64,000 nt of DNA, taken from assembly GCA_002049455.2 (NCBI GenBank), contig KV918871.1, positions 158,282 to 222,281 on the forward strand, given 5' to 3'. The notes under the pieces were generated by a model, which saw only the letters and a list, made by a program, of their open reading frames with translations, was not told the DNA's origin and did no database searches. The DNA comes from Porphyra umbilicalis. Its lineage: Eukaryota; Rhodophyta; Bangiophyceae; Bangiales; Bangiaceae. Positions 22,052 through 33,126 of this stretch are shown one piece after another. Every line of letters begins with the position of its first letter. Within the stretch, counting starts at the first letter, position 1. Position numbers and translations under genes: made by a program.

Positions 22052-22972
22052 TCAATGGCGGATGTTGGGCTGCCGACCAGCCCCTTTCCCTTGCTCCACG
22101 TGCATTGCCCGGTGTGCCGCCGTCATCCCATCGAGCAGCGACAGGGGCATGGTATCGTGCCGTCGGCACAGGTTGTGCAGCAAAAAGGCCACGTGGATGA
22201 CCAGGGGCCTCTTGGCAAAAGGCATGCGTAGAGGCTTCCAAAAGATTCCCCAGCGCCACACGAGCTGCCCAAACGCTTGCTCAATGTGCACACGCGTAGA
22301 GGATTGGTAGAAGTTATAGGCATCCTTCCATTGGTCGCCCCCCCCCCCCCCAGGCCACGAAACAGCAAAAACCTCAGAGTCACGGTAAGCCTCATCAGCG
22401 GTAATGCACAGGCCCTCCCGTACCATCAAAGCAATCAACGGGCTGGCCGGGTATTTCAGCTCCCGACCCAAATCGCTGCAAGCGAGCGCCGACGAGTCGT
22501 GCGACGACCCCGGCGTCCGACAACTCATCCAGAGGAACTCGTAGTTAGAGTCACAAATGGCTTGAAAGTTGAAGGCAACGAAGCCCTTCCGGCTCCAGTA
22601 GTCCTTGGTGCACGTCACCTCAGCCGCCGTCGGCCGCTCCTGTCGCACGGCGATACCGTCCAACGACCCGATGATGTTGCGCAGGGGGCTATCCGAACGT
22701 CGTTGGAAGCCCGCCGCCGTCCGCCGCCGCCACGCGGCATCCCAAACTGGCATGCTCATCTGCAGCTCAGGGGTGCTTATCACCGCGTCCGTGAACGTCC
22801 ACACAGCGTCATAAAAGTTTGAAGGAGCCAGTCCAGCGAGATCGCAAACGTCGAGATAGCTCGCCCCAGCATAGTATCGTAAAGCAACAAGCACACGCAA
22901 CGCCGGGGACATGGCAAGCAAGGCTCTGACATGCGCATTGCGCGGTGAAAACGTGAGCCGTAAGAAGCACGC
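22052..22972 (-). CDS. PIF/Harbinger-type transposase (DDE_Tnp_4)
   Basis: This DDE-type endonuclease/strand-transferase of the PIF/Harbinger superfamily matches the family's catalytic domain. The three acidic residues are visible in IIGSLDGIAVRQ (first D), GLCITADEAYRDSEVF (second D) and STRVHIEQAFGQLVWRWGIF (E). An N-terminal helical region with LRVLVALRYYAGASYLDVCD resembles the usual helix-turn-helix lead. The frame is open back to an in-frame TGA just before about 22972; the first ATG in frame is at 22912 and the listed stretch to 22921 begins with TTG. An upstream exon is therefore possible. A G-run (22338-22349 on the minus strand) falls between the second D and E and keeps frame. I found no TIR pair around this gene, so element limits are unknown. 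It could mobilise the MITEs described here. Confidence 0.9.
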   Translation of the reverse strand, partial: ACFLRLTFSPRNAHVRALLAMSPALRVLVALRYYAGASYLDVCDLAGLAPSNFYDAVWTFTDAVISTPELQMSMPVWDAAWRRRTAAGFQRRSDSPLRNIIGSLDGIAVRQERPTAAEVTCTKDYWSRKGFVAFNFQAICDSNYEFLWMSCRTPGSSHDSSALACSDLGRELKYPASPLIALMVREGLCITADEAYRDSEVFAVSWPGGGGGDQWKDAYNFYQSSTRVHIEQAFGQLVWRWGIFWKPLRMPFAKRPLVIHVAFLLHNLCRRHDTMPLSLLDGMTAAHRAMHVEQGKGAGRQPNIRH

Positions 22973-24384
22973 ACGTATTCAAAGCTGCGGGGCACGGGAT
23001 GACCCTCAGGCATGGGGTCTCAAGCACGGCCTCGCTCGGAAGAAACCAGAGCAACAGCAAGATGTGGGTTTTGCATAAATACCTCATCCGCCGAGTCTCC
23101 AGATGAGTCCATGCTCCCTCACCGTAGGCACGAGGCGTCCCGGATGTGCATCAACGGCACCCGGCCTCCCCACGCCGACTGACACTCCTCCCGCTCGGTG
23201 GTAGGCCCCCTCACAATCGTAACCAGGCACGCTCACTCCGCACCCGTGCACACCCGGTGGAACCTCACTCACCGGCGGCCGAAGGCCTCGCGCTCGGCCG
23301 CACGGTCAAGTTCTCCACTGACTGCCTGGTGTGTCGGCAAAATGCGCACCTGGGCGGTGCGTACCAATCGGCACATGTTTCAATCGGACGCAACGATAAA
23401 GGGGCAGATCAGAGTAGTGAAGCCAATTACCTTGAACGTGTTACATTTGGGGCCGTCACAAACCCATATCCCAGCGGATGTCCCGGAATGACCGAACCGG
23501 TGTGCCGCCCGGTTCACTGCACATCGCGAAAACATCTAGCGACCTCGTAAACGCTCCGCCAACTGGCAGATGATTGTGGAAGGAAAATGTTGGGTTCACA
23601 AGAGGCATTAGGAGAACTCTGGTGAGCGAAGCGCTGGGTGCCAAATAAAACCTGGTGTCGGGATCTGCTTTTTGCTGCATGGTTCACGGCAAGAAAAGAA
23701 GTCTTGATCCACCATATCCCGTTCACTCCCTCACAACAGGAAGAGTAGGAAGTCGCTACAAGACCTCCTAGACCATAATTTGTCTCTCCCGGAGCCACCT
23801 GGAGGAGCCTCTGATGCGTCGACAGGGGGGGGAGGGGCAGGGGGGGTGGTTGAGAGGGAGGCGCTGGGGGGGTGCGGGGGGAGGCGGTCGCCGACGCGCC
23901 ACCGTACGGCGTGCTGTCCGCCACGGGCGCCGCCGCCGCCGCGGCCGGTTGCGCGTCGCCGCCCGCGCACGTCGTCTCCCCCCCCCCCCCTCCCTCGCCG
24001 CGACAATCACCTCTGGCTCTCTCGCCGGCAGGCCATGGCCGCCGGGGGCGGCCCTGCATGCTGGGCCGCTCGCCTACATGCAGGGCCGCCCCCTTTGCAT
24101 GCAAATAGCTCCGCTCGAGTGGCGCCTCAAACAAAGCGTCGGCGGGCTCCCACAGCCGGGTGAAATTATGCGCTGTTTCGAGACAATCTGAAAGGCACCC
24201 CTCAGCAACCACGGCCGGGGCTTCCTGCCCGAGTGGAACCTCACGCTCCCCGGCAAGGTGGGCGGGAGGTCGGCACAGCTCGTTGCTGACAGCCGCCGCC
24301 TCCGGGTGCGCCCCCGCAGCGTACCCCCTCGGCCACGGCTGGGCGCTCTCTGCCGTTTCAAAATCCGCGACTCACCCTTCGTTC
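22973..24384. other. No firmly supported gene; retrotransposon insertion flank
   Basis: Both strands carry ORFs, including 23514-24212 minus and an open + segment about 24195-24389 (FLPEWNLTLPG, ALCRFKIRDSPFVPL). The latter looks more protein-like and is cut by the LTR element at 24390. Neither has a recognised domain. A G/C-rich low-complexity stretch lies at 23820-24000. Confidence 0.3.
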
Positions 24385-24389
24385 CCCTG

Positions 24390-24783
24390 TGTGGTATTAA
24401 TAACGTTAGTTCAATTACCAGTGTACTGAGACCGACCGTAGCCAAGCAATAAAGCGAGTTCTATCGCCGTCGCGGCGAGGAAGAAGACCTTTTGTTGGAG
24501 GGCATCCGATGGGGAGCCGGGTGGTGCCCACGACGGCGACCCCGGACCCACGGTGGTTTAATACAAACAACGGCACTGGTCGATCGACCATCCGATCAAG
24601 CGATCGTAATGAGTGCCGGCAGACAGATAAGACAGGCAAGCAAACAAGCAAATAAAAAATAAACAATGCGGAAGTAACCCCCCAAAGGGCGTGCCACAAG
24701 CCGAGTCACACACATCCGTGGATTCGGCCAGTCAAGGGGGCTACTCGTGGCTAATTGCCAATTGGTAGCAGAGATATGCTACA
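24390..24783 (-). repeat. 3' LTR
   Basis: 394 bp. The sense strand starts TGTAGCATATCTCTGC and ends in ACCACA (TG...CA). It is 393/394 identical to 33127-33520. Confidence 0.97.
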
Positions 24784-25569
24784 TACCTCCAACGCGAGAT
24801 TCGAACCGTCCCGGTGAGATCCGAGGATGGTGAAACCCGATTGGGCGATCGCGGCCTCTTACGGGCCCGCGCGGGCGTAACTGCCCGGGCGGCGGGAGTC
24901 GCGAAGGGGCGCGCCGCTCAGTCCCGATTGGGGGGAGGTGGCGGTTCGCGGGCGTCGGCCGCGACCGTCCGATCACCCACGCGCGTGCGTGCGTGGCGGG
25001 CAGGTTGATCTGCGGGTCAGCTCGACGCTTACGCGTAGGCGTGCCGGCGCGGGCGGTTCCACGCCTGTGGGTACGTTGGTGCGGAGGCGAGCGAGGGTGC
25101 CAGGGTTAAGACCCTTGTTCGCGGCGGCGCGTCGAGCAGCACGTACTGGGGTGACCATCGGCGGTGCCGTGTGGCGCCAGCTTCGTCGGGGTTTGACTAC
25201 CCCGGCGAGAAGGCGAAAGCCGGGACGTGGGCGCTTGTTGCCGAGGGGAAGGGGGGGGGGGGGGGGGGGGAAGGGTGCGTACCCTGCGGCCGGTGACCAC
25301 CGTGTCTTGTACGGGTCTGCGGTTGTCGGCACGGGGCCATCCCGAGTCATCGTGCTCGCGCACAGGTTGAGGCCTAACGGCAAGGTTGAGTAGGGGTGCG
25401 CCGCCGCAAGGTGGCACACCGCGAGGTGGTGGGCCCGGTGAGTGTGGGTTTGCGCTGGGTGGGGGGGGCGGCGCGCACGGCGGCAAGCGCGGCAAGCCCG
25501 GCGGCGACGGCGGCAAGGGCGGAAAGCCCGGCGGCGACGGCGGCAAGGGCGGCAAGGGCGGCAAGGAGC

Positions 25570-25735
25570 AAGGAAGGCAAGGTCGGCAAGGGCGGCAAGG
25601 CGCAAGGAAGGCAAGGTCGGCAAGGGCGGCAAGGCGCAAGGAAGGCAAGGTCCGCAAGGGCGGCAAGGCGCAAGGAAGGCAAGGTCGGCAAGGGCGGCAA
25701 GGCGCAAGGACGGCAAGGTCGACGAGGTCGGAAAC
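25570..25735. repeat. 34-bp tandem array in the retrotransposon 3' region
   Basis: Four units of 34 bp (AAGGAAGGCAAGGTCGGCAA...) start at 25570, 25604, 25638 and 25672, and a degenerate fifth follows. Because 34 is not a multiple of three, each unit changes the reading frame, which argues against a conserved protein here. Confidence 0.9.
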
Positions 25736-26334
25736 GCGGGCGGCGCGCCCGGTGGCCAAGCGCGGCGGCGGCAAGGGTGGCACGCCCGGCGGTGCGGGCG
25801 GCGCGCCCGTTGGCAAAGCGCGGCGTCGGCACGTGTGGTTCGCCTGGCGGCGCGGGTGTCGAGGGGCGGCAACGCGGGCAAGGGCGGCAACGGCCGGCGG
25901 CGCGGGCGGTTTGCCTGGCGGCGCGGGTGATTTCTGCCTTGCGGCGCGGTCGACAACAGCCGGTGGCGCGGGTGGTTCGCCTTGCGGCGCGGGAAAGGGC
26001 GGCAACGGCCGGCGACGCGGGCGATTCGCCTTGCGTCGCGGGCGTCGAGGGCCGGCTGCGTGGGCAAGGCCGGCATCGGCCATCGACGCGGGCGGTTCGC
26101 CTGGCGGCACGGGCGATTTGCAATGCGGCGCAGGCAAGGGCGGCATCGGCCAGCGACGCGGGCGGTTCGCCTGGCGGCACGGGCGATTCGCCTTGCGGCG
26201 CGGGCAATGGTGGCGACGGCCGGCGACGCGGGCGATTCGCCTTGCGGCGCGAGCGTCGAGGGCCGGCAGCGCGGGCAAGGGCGGCATCGGCCAGCGACGC
26301 GGGCGGCTCGCCTGGCGGCGCGGTTGACGACAGC

Positions 26335-26475
26335 CGTTGGCGCGGGCGATTCGCCTTGCGGCGCAGGCAGTTCGCCTTGCGGCGCGGGCGATTCGCCTTG
26401 CAGCGCAGGCAGTTTGCCTTGCGGCGCGGGCGATTCGCCTTGCGGCGCAGGCAGTTCGCCTTGCGGCGCGGGCAA
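26335..26475. repeat. 21-bp tandem array encoding PAPQGE heptads on the sense strand
   Basis: Alternating 21-bp units (GGCGCGGGCGATTCGCCTTGC and GGCGCAGGCAGTTCGCCTTGC types) keep frame. In the element's sense strand they read as PAPQGES/PAPQGEL heptads inside an open frame at 26484-24973. Related degenerate units extend across 25740-26560. A coding role is possible but unproven. Confidence 0.8.
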
Positions 26476-26930
26476 GGGTGGCAACGGCCGGCGACGCGGG
26501 CGATTCGCCTTGCGGCGCGGGCGTCGAGAGCCGGCAACGCGGGCAAGGGCGGCAACTGCCGGCGGCGCGGCGCACGTGGCTCACGCCGTTGCGGGTGACG
26601 GACTCGATGTCGTTTGGTCCACCGACCCGGAGATGCATGTTCGCCTCAGCCTCGCGGCTCGTTCTACGCGCACGTTGGCCCGACCGAGGTGGTCGATGGG
26701 ATCCCGGTCATTACTGACCAGAGTCCGTCCGACATTTTCGTCCGCAACCGCGCTCGCGCGCACACTCGGCGTATCAACTTCGCAGTTTCTTGTCAGTCAT
26801 CATAGCGATGAAGGAAGTGGCATGCCAGCATGGCCCATGGTGTGGGATTTGCATCCCTTGAGTCTGCTGATAAAAGCACTTCGTACTCGAAACATGCACG
26901 TATGGCAGTAGCGTACCAACTGGTGTTGGT

Positions 26931-29900
26931 TCATTGTGGTATTACCACGGTTGCTTCCTCAGAGGTTGTTACCAAGCGTCGAAGGACTGAGTCCAAGTGT
27001 TGTACCGGAGGTACCAGAAACCCGTTGGGGAGCACTGGTACACGGGGATCGCTCCCGATCAGTGTCGCCTGCGCGGACTTCGGCCACACATATGTGTACG
27101 GACCGTAAACACGGTTCAGCCGAGGGAAATGCCGCAAGGCGAGTTGGGGGTCATACGCAAAGTTGCGCGTCATGGACGGCAGAGTGGACTTGAGCCACGC
27201 AACAGGAATTACTTCCTTAAGTGCAACGTCTGTACTTGACTCTGTCCACGCGACGTCGGCATGGATAACTCCGTCACCGGTAACATGGACATGTTGGATA
27301 GTGGGTATCCACGTGGAGTCCATGACGATGTTGGCCACGGTTGTGGGCCCGGCCTGTCGGCGACTTCGTCGCGTTGGCGTTTGCCACTCGTACCCCCGTA
27401 AATGCTTCTTCTTCTGTCGAAGGAAACGCACCACCAGGTTGCGGGGGAGGTTCTCCAGGGGTTCCCAGGTGTCGTCTTTCGACCCGTAGTCGAACCAGCG
27501 CACCTTAGCGCTATAGCTGTCACCCGTCTGGCGTAAGCCTAGGAGTTTGTCGATCACATACTCATCGGCAGTTGCCGGGGTTGACTTGCGTTGGTCTAGA
27601 CCATCTAGCAAGGGGTGTGGAACCTTGTCCGTCGTCGTTGGACGAGGAGCGGGGGTGACATGGTCACTGCTGACGCGTTTCTCCTCGCCGTCAATGTCAA
27701 TGACAAACGTGGAGGCGTCCGCGTCCGCGTCGACGACCACGAAGGGTCCAATGGCTTTGCTTTGCAGCTTGTTTTGCCGATCGTGGTTGGTCGTGTATAC
27801 GTAGTCGCCGATCTTGACGTCCGCATTGCGGGTTGCGACCCGATAGTCGAAGTTACGTTTGTAACGTTGTTGCGTCTTACGCAAGGCCTCGACCACGATG
27901 GGGATCTGCTTGCGCAGGCGGGCCATGAACTCGCGCTTGCGAGCTAGGGGTGACCCATCCTTGAGCGTTCCCTTATTGGTAAGCGGAGTGCCCGGGGGAA
28001 AGTTGCGAACCGTGAGGTTGGGGATCCGCCTTGGGATAACAAGCTCAAATGGGGCGATGCCCGTCGACCGATGTGGTTGGCTATTATACGCCATGGTGAT
28101 TACCGGGAGTAGCTCATCCCATCGTGATGGGTCGTCGGCGACGTAGTGTCGCAGCTGCGTAGCCTTGGTACGGTTGTACCGTTCAACTTGCCCATTGGTT
28201 TGGGGATGATACGCCGTGGTGCGAACCGTTTCAATGCCAAGCATTTTCATCACAGCGATGAAGAAGTTCGACATGAACTGGGGCCCTTGGTCCGATAGGA
28301 TTCGGTCCGGTGGCCCGTAGGCTGACACCTACGCGTCGATGATGGCTGACGCCACTGACATAGCCGTGATTCGCCGCAAGGCGACGCACTTGGTGAGCTT
28401 GGCGAAGCGGTCGGTGATAACCAAGATGAAGCGGTTGCCCTTCTTGGAGGCCGGGATGGGCCCAAAGATGTCAACGGATAGCTCCGTGAGAGGCTCGGTA
28501 GCCTGGAACAGGGTCAAGGGCGTGGTGTGTCGCCGCAAGGCGAGGCGGTTTTGCGCACACGTTGTGCATTTGGTGATGGTCGAATGAATATCCGTCACCA
28601 TTGAAGGCCAGTAGTATGCCTTGGGCATGGTGTAATACATCCGGTTCATACCAGGATGGGCGGCCACGGTTGCGTGGTGCTCGAGGGTCAACACACGTTC
28701 GCGTAGAGACTTTGGAATAACCAGTTGATTGCCGTAAGGCGCACGGCGGTACAGAGCGTGATGCTCATCGCGGAAGAAGGCCTTGGCCGTTCCGCGCTCC
28801 ACGCGAGTGGACATCTCGACGCAGAAGTCGTCTGTTTGTTGTGCTTCGACAACGTCGTCGAACTCCACCGGTTCCGGTGTGTCGGTACCCGTGTACCTCC
28901 CCGTTCCTCAGCCGTTGGCCGTCTCGGCCAATGCCAGACAAGGTATATCATCATGGATATCTTCTGGCGGCGCCACCGTAGAGGCGCGCGACAGGAAGTC
29001 GGGCAAGTGGTGAGATGCACCTGGTTTATAAACCATATCGAATGTATATTCGGAGAGGCGAAGTCGCCATCGCATCAAGCGTCCGCTTGAGTCGGTCGTG
29101 CTGTAGATCCAGCTAAGTGCTTGGTGATCCGTTCGGATGAGGAAGCGTTGTCCGTCGAGGAAGTGCCTCAACTTGAGGACAGCCCACACAACGCCGAGGC
29201 ATTCTCGCTCCGTGGTGGAGTAGTTTTGCTCTGCAGCAGTGAGTCCTCGGCTCCAATACCCGACAGGGTGAAGCAGTTCGCCCGGCTCCTCTTGGAGGAG
29301 GGTACAACCAACTTGGTCGGCGCAGGCGTCCACGTCAACGACGAGCTTCCGATTGGCCTTCGGCAAGGCAAGTACCGGTGGGCACAACAGTGCGTTGCGA
29401 AGGTCCTCGAAGGCGGCGATAGCCACGTCCGTCGGTGGTGGTAAATCCGGTGGGATCTCGGCCCTAGTCAGGACGTTCAGGGGCTTTGCGCGTTTGGCAA
29501 AGTCTTTGACAAACCGTCGATAGACGTTGCACATTCCCAAGAAGCTTTTCAGCTGGGTCTTTGTGGTTGGGAACTTGGCATGCTTCAGAGCATCCACGTT
29601 CTTGTTGTGCACGTGCAGTTGCCCGGGGCGGACAATGTGTCCTAGGTACTCGACCTCATCGGAGAACCACGTACACTTTTCCAAGTTGAGGGTGACCCCG
29701 GCTTCACGGAGACGGTGAAGAACCGTGTCAACGTCTTTGACGTGTTGTTCCGCGTTTGCGGAGAAGATGATGACATCGTCTAAGTAGACGAGGCATATCT
29801 GCCACTTCAAACCCGAGAGGATAATATCCAACGCGCGCTGGAAGGTAGCGGGCGCGTTCGTCAAGCCGAAAGGCATGGATAACCAGTGGTATATACCACA

Positions 29901-31244
29901 GTGCGTCGTGAACGCCGTCTTCTCTTGGTCGTCCTTGCGTAAGGGTACTTGCCAGTACCCCGCGGTGCAGTCGAGAGACGTGAACACCTGGGCATCTCCC
30001 AAGGAGTCGAGGCAGTCCTCCATCCGAGGCAAGGGATAAGCATCCTTCTTGGTGATGTTGTTTAACCGACGATAGTCGACACAGAATCGGGCTTTGCCGT
30101 TCTTCTTTGGTACAATTACCACGGGGCTTGCCCAAGCACTGTGGCTAGGGGCAATGACGTTGAGCTTCAACATCTTGTTGATTTGATCAGCGATGATCTG
30201 CCGTTTGAACGGCCCGGTTCGGTAGGGTTGGGCCCGTATGGGCAGAGCGTCGGGAGGAGTGACGATGGCGTGCTCCGTAGCACGGATGACGCCAAGGGTT
30301 CCATCCCACATAGACGAATGCGTCTTCAGCATGTCTCGAATCTGCTTGTGCAGGTACTCGGGTGCCTCACTGAGGTCGAGGTCCTCGAGTGGGTCACGAC
30401 TCGCGTCGTCCGATGAGTTATCGGTTCCACCCTTTGGGGTGTTGTCATCCAAGACGGCGGAGAGCATCGGCCCTTGGTAGGGTTCTGCAAACCCCAAGGT
30501 AGAGTTCTTGCGAACAATGACTTGGTCCTTGCCGAAGTTGCATAACTTGAACAGGAATGGTTCGTCCGGTTTGACGATGGCGATGCCACGGGCGCCTGCC
30601 ATGGACTTGTGTCGGCACAACCGAATGTTCGGTGTGATGGTAACCATACCAGGCGTGTCGCACGTGGCCATGATCCACTCCTCCTTGTGTCCGTTGACAC
30701 GCACCTGTTTGCAGGCTCGAACCCGAGCGGGTTTATCTTGCCAGTGGCGGTCCCACGCGCTGTCGTTAAGACAAGCTAAGATCGGCGTTGGCCGAGGTTG
30801 CTCTTCCGTGCATCGCACGTGCTCTTGCCAGACGATCTTGCGCAAGCGCGGCAGAATGCCCTCGATGTTTTGTTCGATGAACTCGGTGCCAAAAATGCAC
30901 GGGACTGACAAGTTGTCGGCAACGAGGAATCGGTCAAATAGACGCACACCTCCGGTGTCTACATACAGATGTATGGCATACTTCGTCACAAGACGATTGT
31001 TGTTTGCATCTCGGATGCGCGGAAGCGTAGTCAACTCTTCGGCGTAAGCCATCCAGTTCGAAGGGAGAACACTAGTTGGCACTATGTTCACCCCAGCGCC
31101 CGTGTCTAAGACAGGGCGGCAACTTCGCATTACGCGCAGGCATGGGCCTAACGTGGCTGCGATCTCATAGTGCCGAAGGGCACGACGTAAGAGTCTTTTC
31201 ACCGTACGCTTTCGCGTTCCGCCGGGCAACCCCAAGTCGGGCAC
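26931..31244 (-). CDS. pol: Ty3-type Pol polyprotein, interrupted by two stops
   Basis: One minus-strand frame runs from about 31310 (overlapping the end of gag) to 26931. The aspartic protease has VLDTGAGVNIVP. The reverse transcriptase has FCVDYRRLNN and the active-site motif in LVYLDDVIIFS. RNase H has VVDVDACADQVG and TERECLGVVWAV. The integrase has an HHCC zinc finger (HHATVAAHPGMN...CTTCAQN), and catalytic D, D and E in LSVDIFGP, ILSDQGPQF and NGQVERYNR. A chromodomain (YVIDKLLGLRQ...WEPLENLP) follows at about 27400-27560, then an extra tail of about 130 residues of unknown role. In-frame TGA at 28908-28910 falls between RNase H and integrase; TAG at 28329-28331 falls inside the integrase core between its two catalytic Asp residues. 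Both are single-base stops with no shift of frame. Confidence 0.93.
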
Positions 31245-31249
31245 CCGGC

Positions 31250-32731
31250 CTAGACGTTTTTCGAGTCGTCCACGGCGTCGGCCGGATGCTCGACCTCGTC
31301 TTCCTCGACGTTACCGTCGGCAAGGGCATGAACGCCGATAGGCGGTTGCCGACGCTCGCGAGGGCGATAAGGCTCGGCACACTGTGCGGCGAAGTGCCCC
31401 GGCTTGTTACAGTTGTAACAGATGTCAGCCCGATTGGCTTGAGGGACGGCGGCCCGAGGGGGCGGCGGGGTGCGAACCGGTGTGAACGGTCGTTCCGTCG
31501 TCGTCCGCTGGTCTTGTGTCGCGTAAGCGACTTTGATCGCCGTTGGGCGGGTAATCTTGAGTTGCAAACGCAACTTGTTGGTGCCGTCCCAGTTCATTTG
31601 GGCGGTGGCAACCGTCTCGGACAGGGTTCGGTCGGGGAACTGGTCGTTCAGTACCCGGACGTGCGCTTGCACAAGGTCCGAAAGACCAGTGATGGAGACG
31701 TCCTTAACGTCTTGGATGTCGAACAAACCGTTCAGGAGGTCGCATTGCGTTTCCACGCGATGACCAAAGGCCGTGGGCGCCTCGTTGTCTTGTTGCTTCA
31801 TCGTAATGATGTCTTGATAGGCGTTAGCCATGGTTGCGTGTGTCGCATACTTCGAAAGAAGCCAGTTGACGGCATCTCCGTAGGTACGGATGGCGTAACG
31901 CTTACGTCCGAGGGTCCTGTTAAGCGCGCCGGAGAAGGCCATCTTGGCGTTGCCGGCTAGTCGAAAGACCATAAGCGGAAGGGCTTGACCGTGCGTCAGC
32001 CCAGCCGCGTCGCACGCGCGGCGAAAGGTCGTCAAGAACGTGAAGATGCCCAAGGGCAGGGCTCCCGTGAATGGCTGTTGCCCATGGAACGCTCCGTCCA
32101 AACGTTTGTTGAGACGGTGCGACCGCTGTGCCTCTTTAGGCGTATACGTCAGTTGACGGCGGATCAGGAAGTACGTCCTGTAGTCCAGGAGTGTCTTGAA
32201 GCGGCTATTAGCCGGGCGGATCACCTTGATCCTATCGGCTTTTTCAAGTCGCTCCCTCCGTCTGGTGGGGGGCGTGGGGCGCTTGCGCGCGGCTGCGTCC
32301 GACTCGCTCGAGCTTTCGCTCGGCGAGGACCCACTTGGGGGCGACGGCGGGTGTGGGGGCCCGTGGCCATCGTCCGAAGAGGACGTGTCCGTCGCGTTGG
32401 GGTTGTCGTCGTCTGACGACGTCGGGCTTGACCCAGACGCGGAATCGTCGGAAGATGAGGAAAGCGCGGCGTTAGCCGGAGCGTCCTTGCGGACGGACTT
32501 GTCCTTGATCACCTTGTTCGGCTTCTTGACGTCCTTGGTCTTGTCGCCCGACTGGCGGCGAGACTTAGCCACACGGCGATCCTCCTCATGGGAGTCGACC
32601 TTGCGCAGGGCCTCGACGTCGTGGACCAACTTGTCATTGGCTCGCGCCAGAGACTCGTTAGTCTGTTCTTGGGCCGTTAGGCGTCGCTGAAGTGCTTCAA
32701 CGGCCGCCTTCAGGCTCTCCACCACCTGCAT
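31250..32731 (-). CDS. gag: Ty3-type Gag polyprotein
   Basis: The 493-residue structural protein of the retrotransposon particle starts at ATG 32731, 395 nt after the 5' LTR, with MQVVESLKAAVEAL. It opens with a coiled coil and a Lys/Arg-rich then Ser/Asp-rich acidic linker (SSSDDSASGSSPTSSDDDNP). The capsid-like helical domain includes GIFTFLTTFRRACDAAGLTH and ends before a CCHC zinc knuckle, CYNCNKPGHFAAQC, that would bind the element RNA. It terminates at TAG 31250-31252. Just upstream of the stop the sequence TCGAAAAACGTCTAG has an A5 run. The pol frame is -1 relative to gag and is open across this point, so -1 frameshifting at GAAAAAC is the likely route to Gag-Pol. No breaks are seen in gag. 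Confidence 0.93.
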   Translation of the reverse strand: MQVVESLKAAVEALQRRLTAQEQTNESLARANDKLVHDVEALRKVDSHEEDRRVAKSRRQSGDKTKDVKKPNKVIKDKSVRKDAPANAALSSSSDDSASGSSPTSSDDDNPNATDTSSSDDGHGPPHPPSPPSGSSPSESSSESDAAARKRPTPPTRRRERLEKADRIKVIRPANSRFKTLLDYRTYFLIRRQLTYTPKEAQRSHRLNKRLDGAFHGQQPFTGALPLGIFTFLTTFRRACDAAGLTHGQALPLMVFRLAGNAKMAFSGALNRTLGRKRYAIRTYGDAVNWLLSKYATHATMANAYQDIITMKQQDNEAPTAFGHRVETQCDLLNGLFDIQDVKDVSITGLSDLVQAHVRVLNDQFPDRTLSETVATAQMNWDGTNKLRLQLKITRPTAIKVAYATQDQRTTTERPFTPVRTPPPPRAAVPQANRADICYNCNKPGHFAAQCAEPYRPRERRQPPIGVHALADGNVEEDEVEHPADAVDDSKNV

Positions 32732-33105
32732 CTGCCCAGAGGCGGCTTGATCCGCAGGGATGGGAGGAGTTGGAGCACCGTCCGTGGGGGCGTCGGAGGC
32801 GGCAGGAGTGCCTTATCCCCCGCCCGGCGGCCGGTAGCCAGATGGCAACTTGCCGTCTCTGGCTCGCCGAGTGCCGCCGGTACCACCAGTAGACATACTG
32901 GGACCTGAACAAAGTGTTCCGACTTGGCTAACGCCCTGCGCGCCAACGTCGGAGATCTCAACCGTGATGCCCCCGGCACCACGCCCACAAGTTGATGGCT
33001 TACGCCCCGCGCGCCAAGCGACCGTATCGACACCGTCACAATGCCACGAGGCAGCGAGAAAGTTCTCGGGGACACCGTGCCGCGAGGCACGATGAAGACG
33101 AGGGT

Positions 33106-33126
33106 ATCCCCTGCTGCTCCACCAAA
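33106..33126 (-). other. Candidate primer-binding site
   Basis: Immediately after the 5' LTR the sense strand reads TT then TGGTGGAGCAGCAGG. A PBS normally begins with TGG complementary to a tRNA 3' CCA, so this is the expected place. The matching tRNA was not identified. Confidence 0.5.

Noticed and set aside
25570..25735. Regularly spaced repeats resembling a CRISPR array
   Set aside because: Units are directly contiguous with no unique spacers, inside a eukaryotic retrotransposon; it is a simple tandem repeat.
24973..26911. Plus-strand Arg/Gly-rich ORFs across the retrotransposon repeats
   Set aside because: They are antisense to the element and follow from the tandem repeats.
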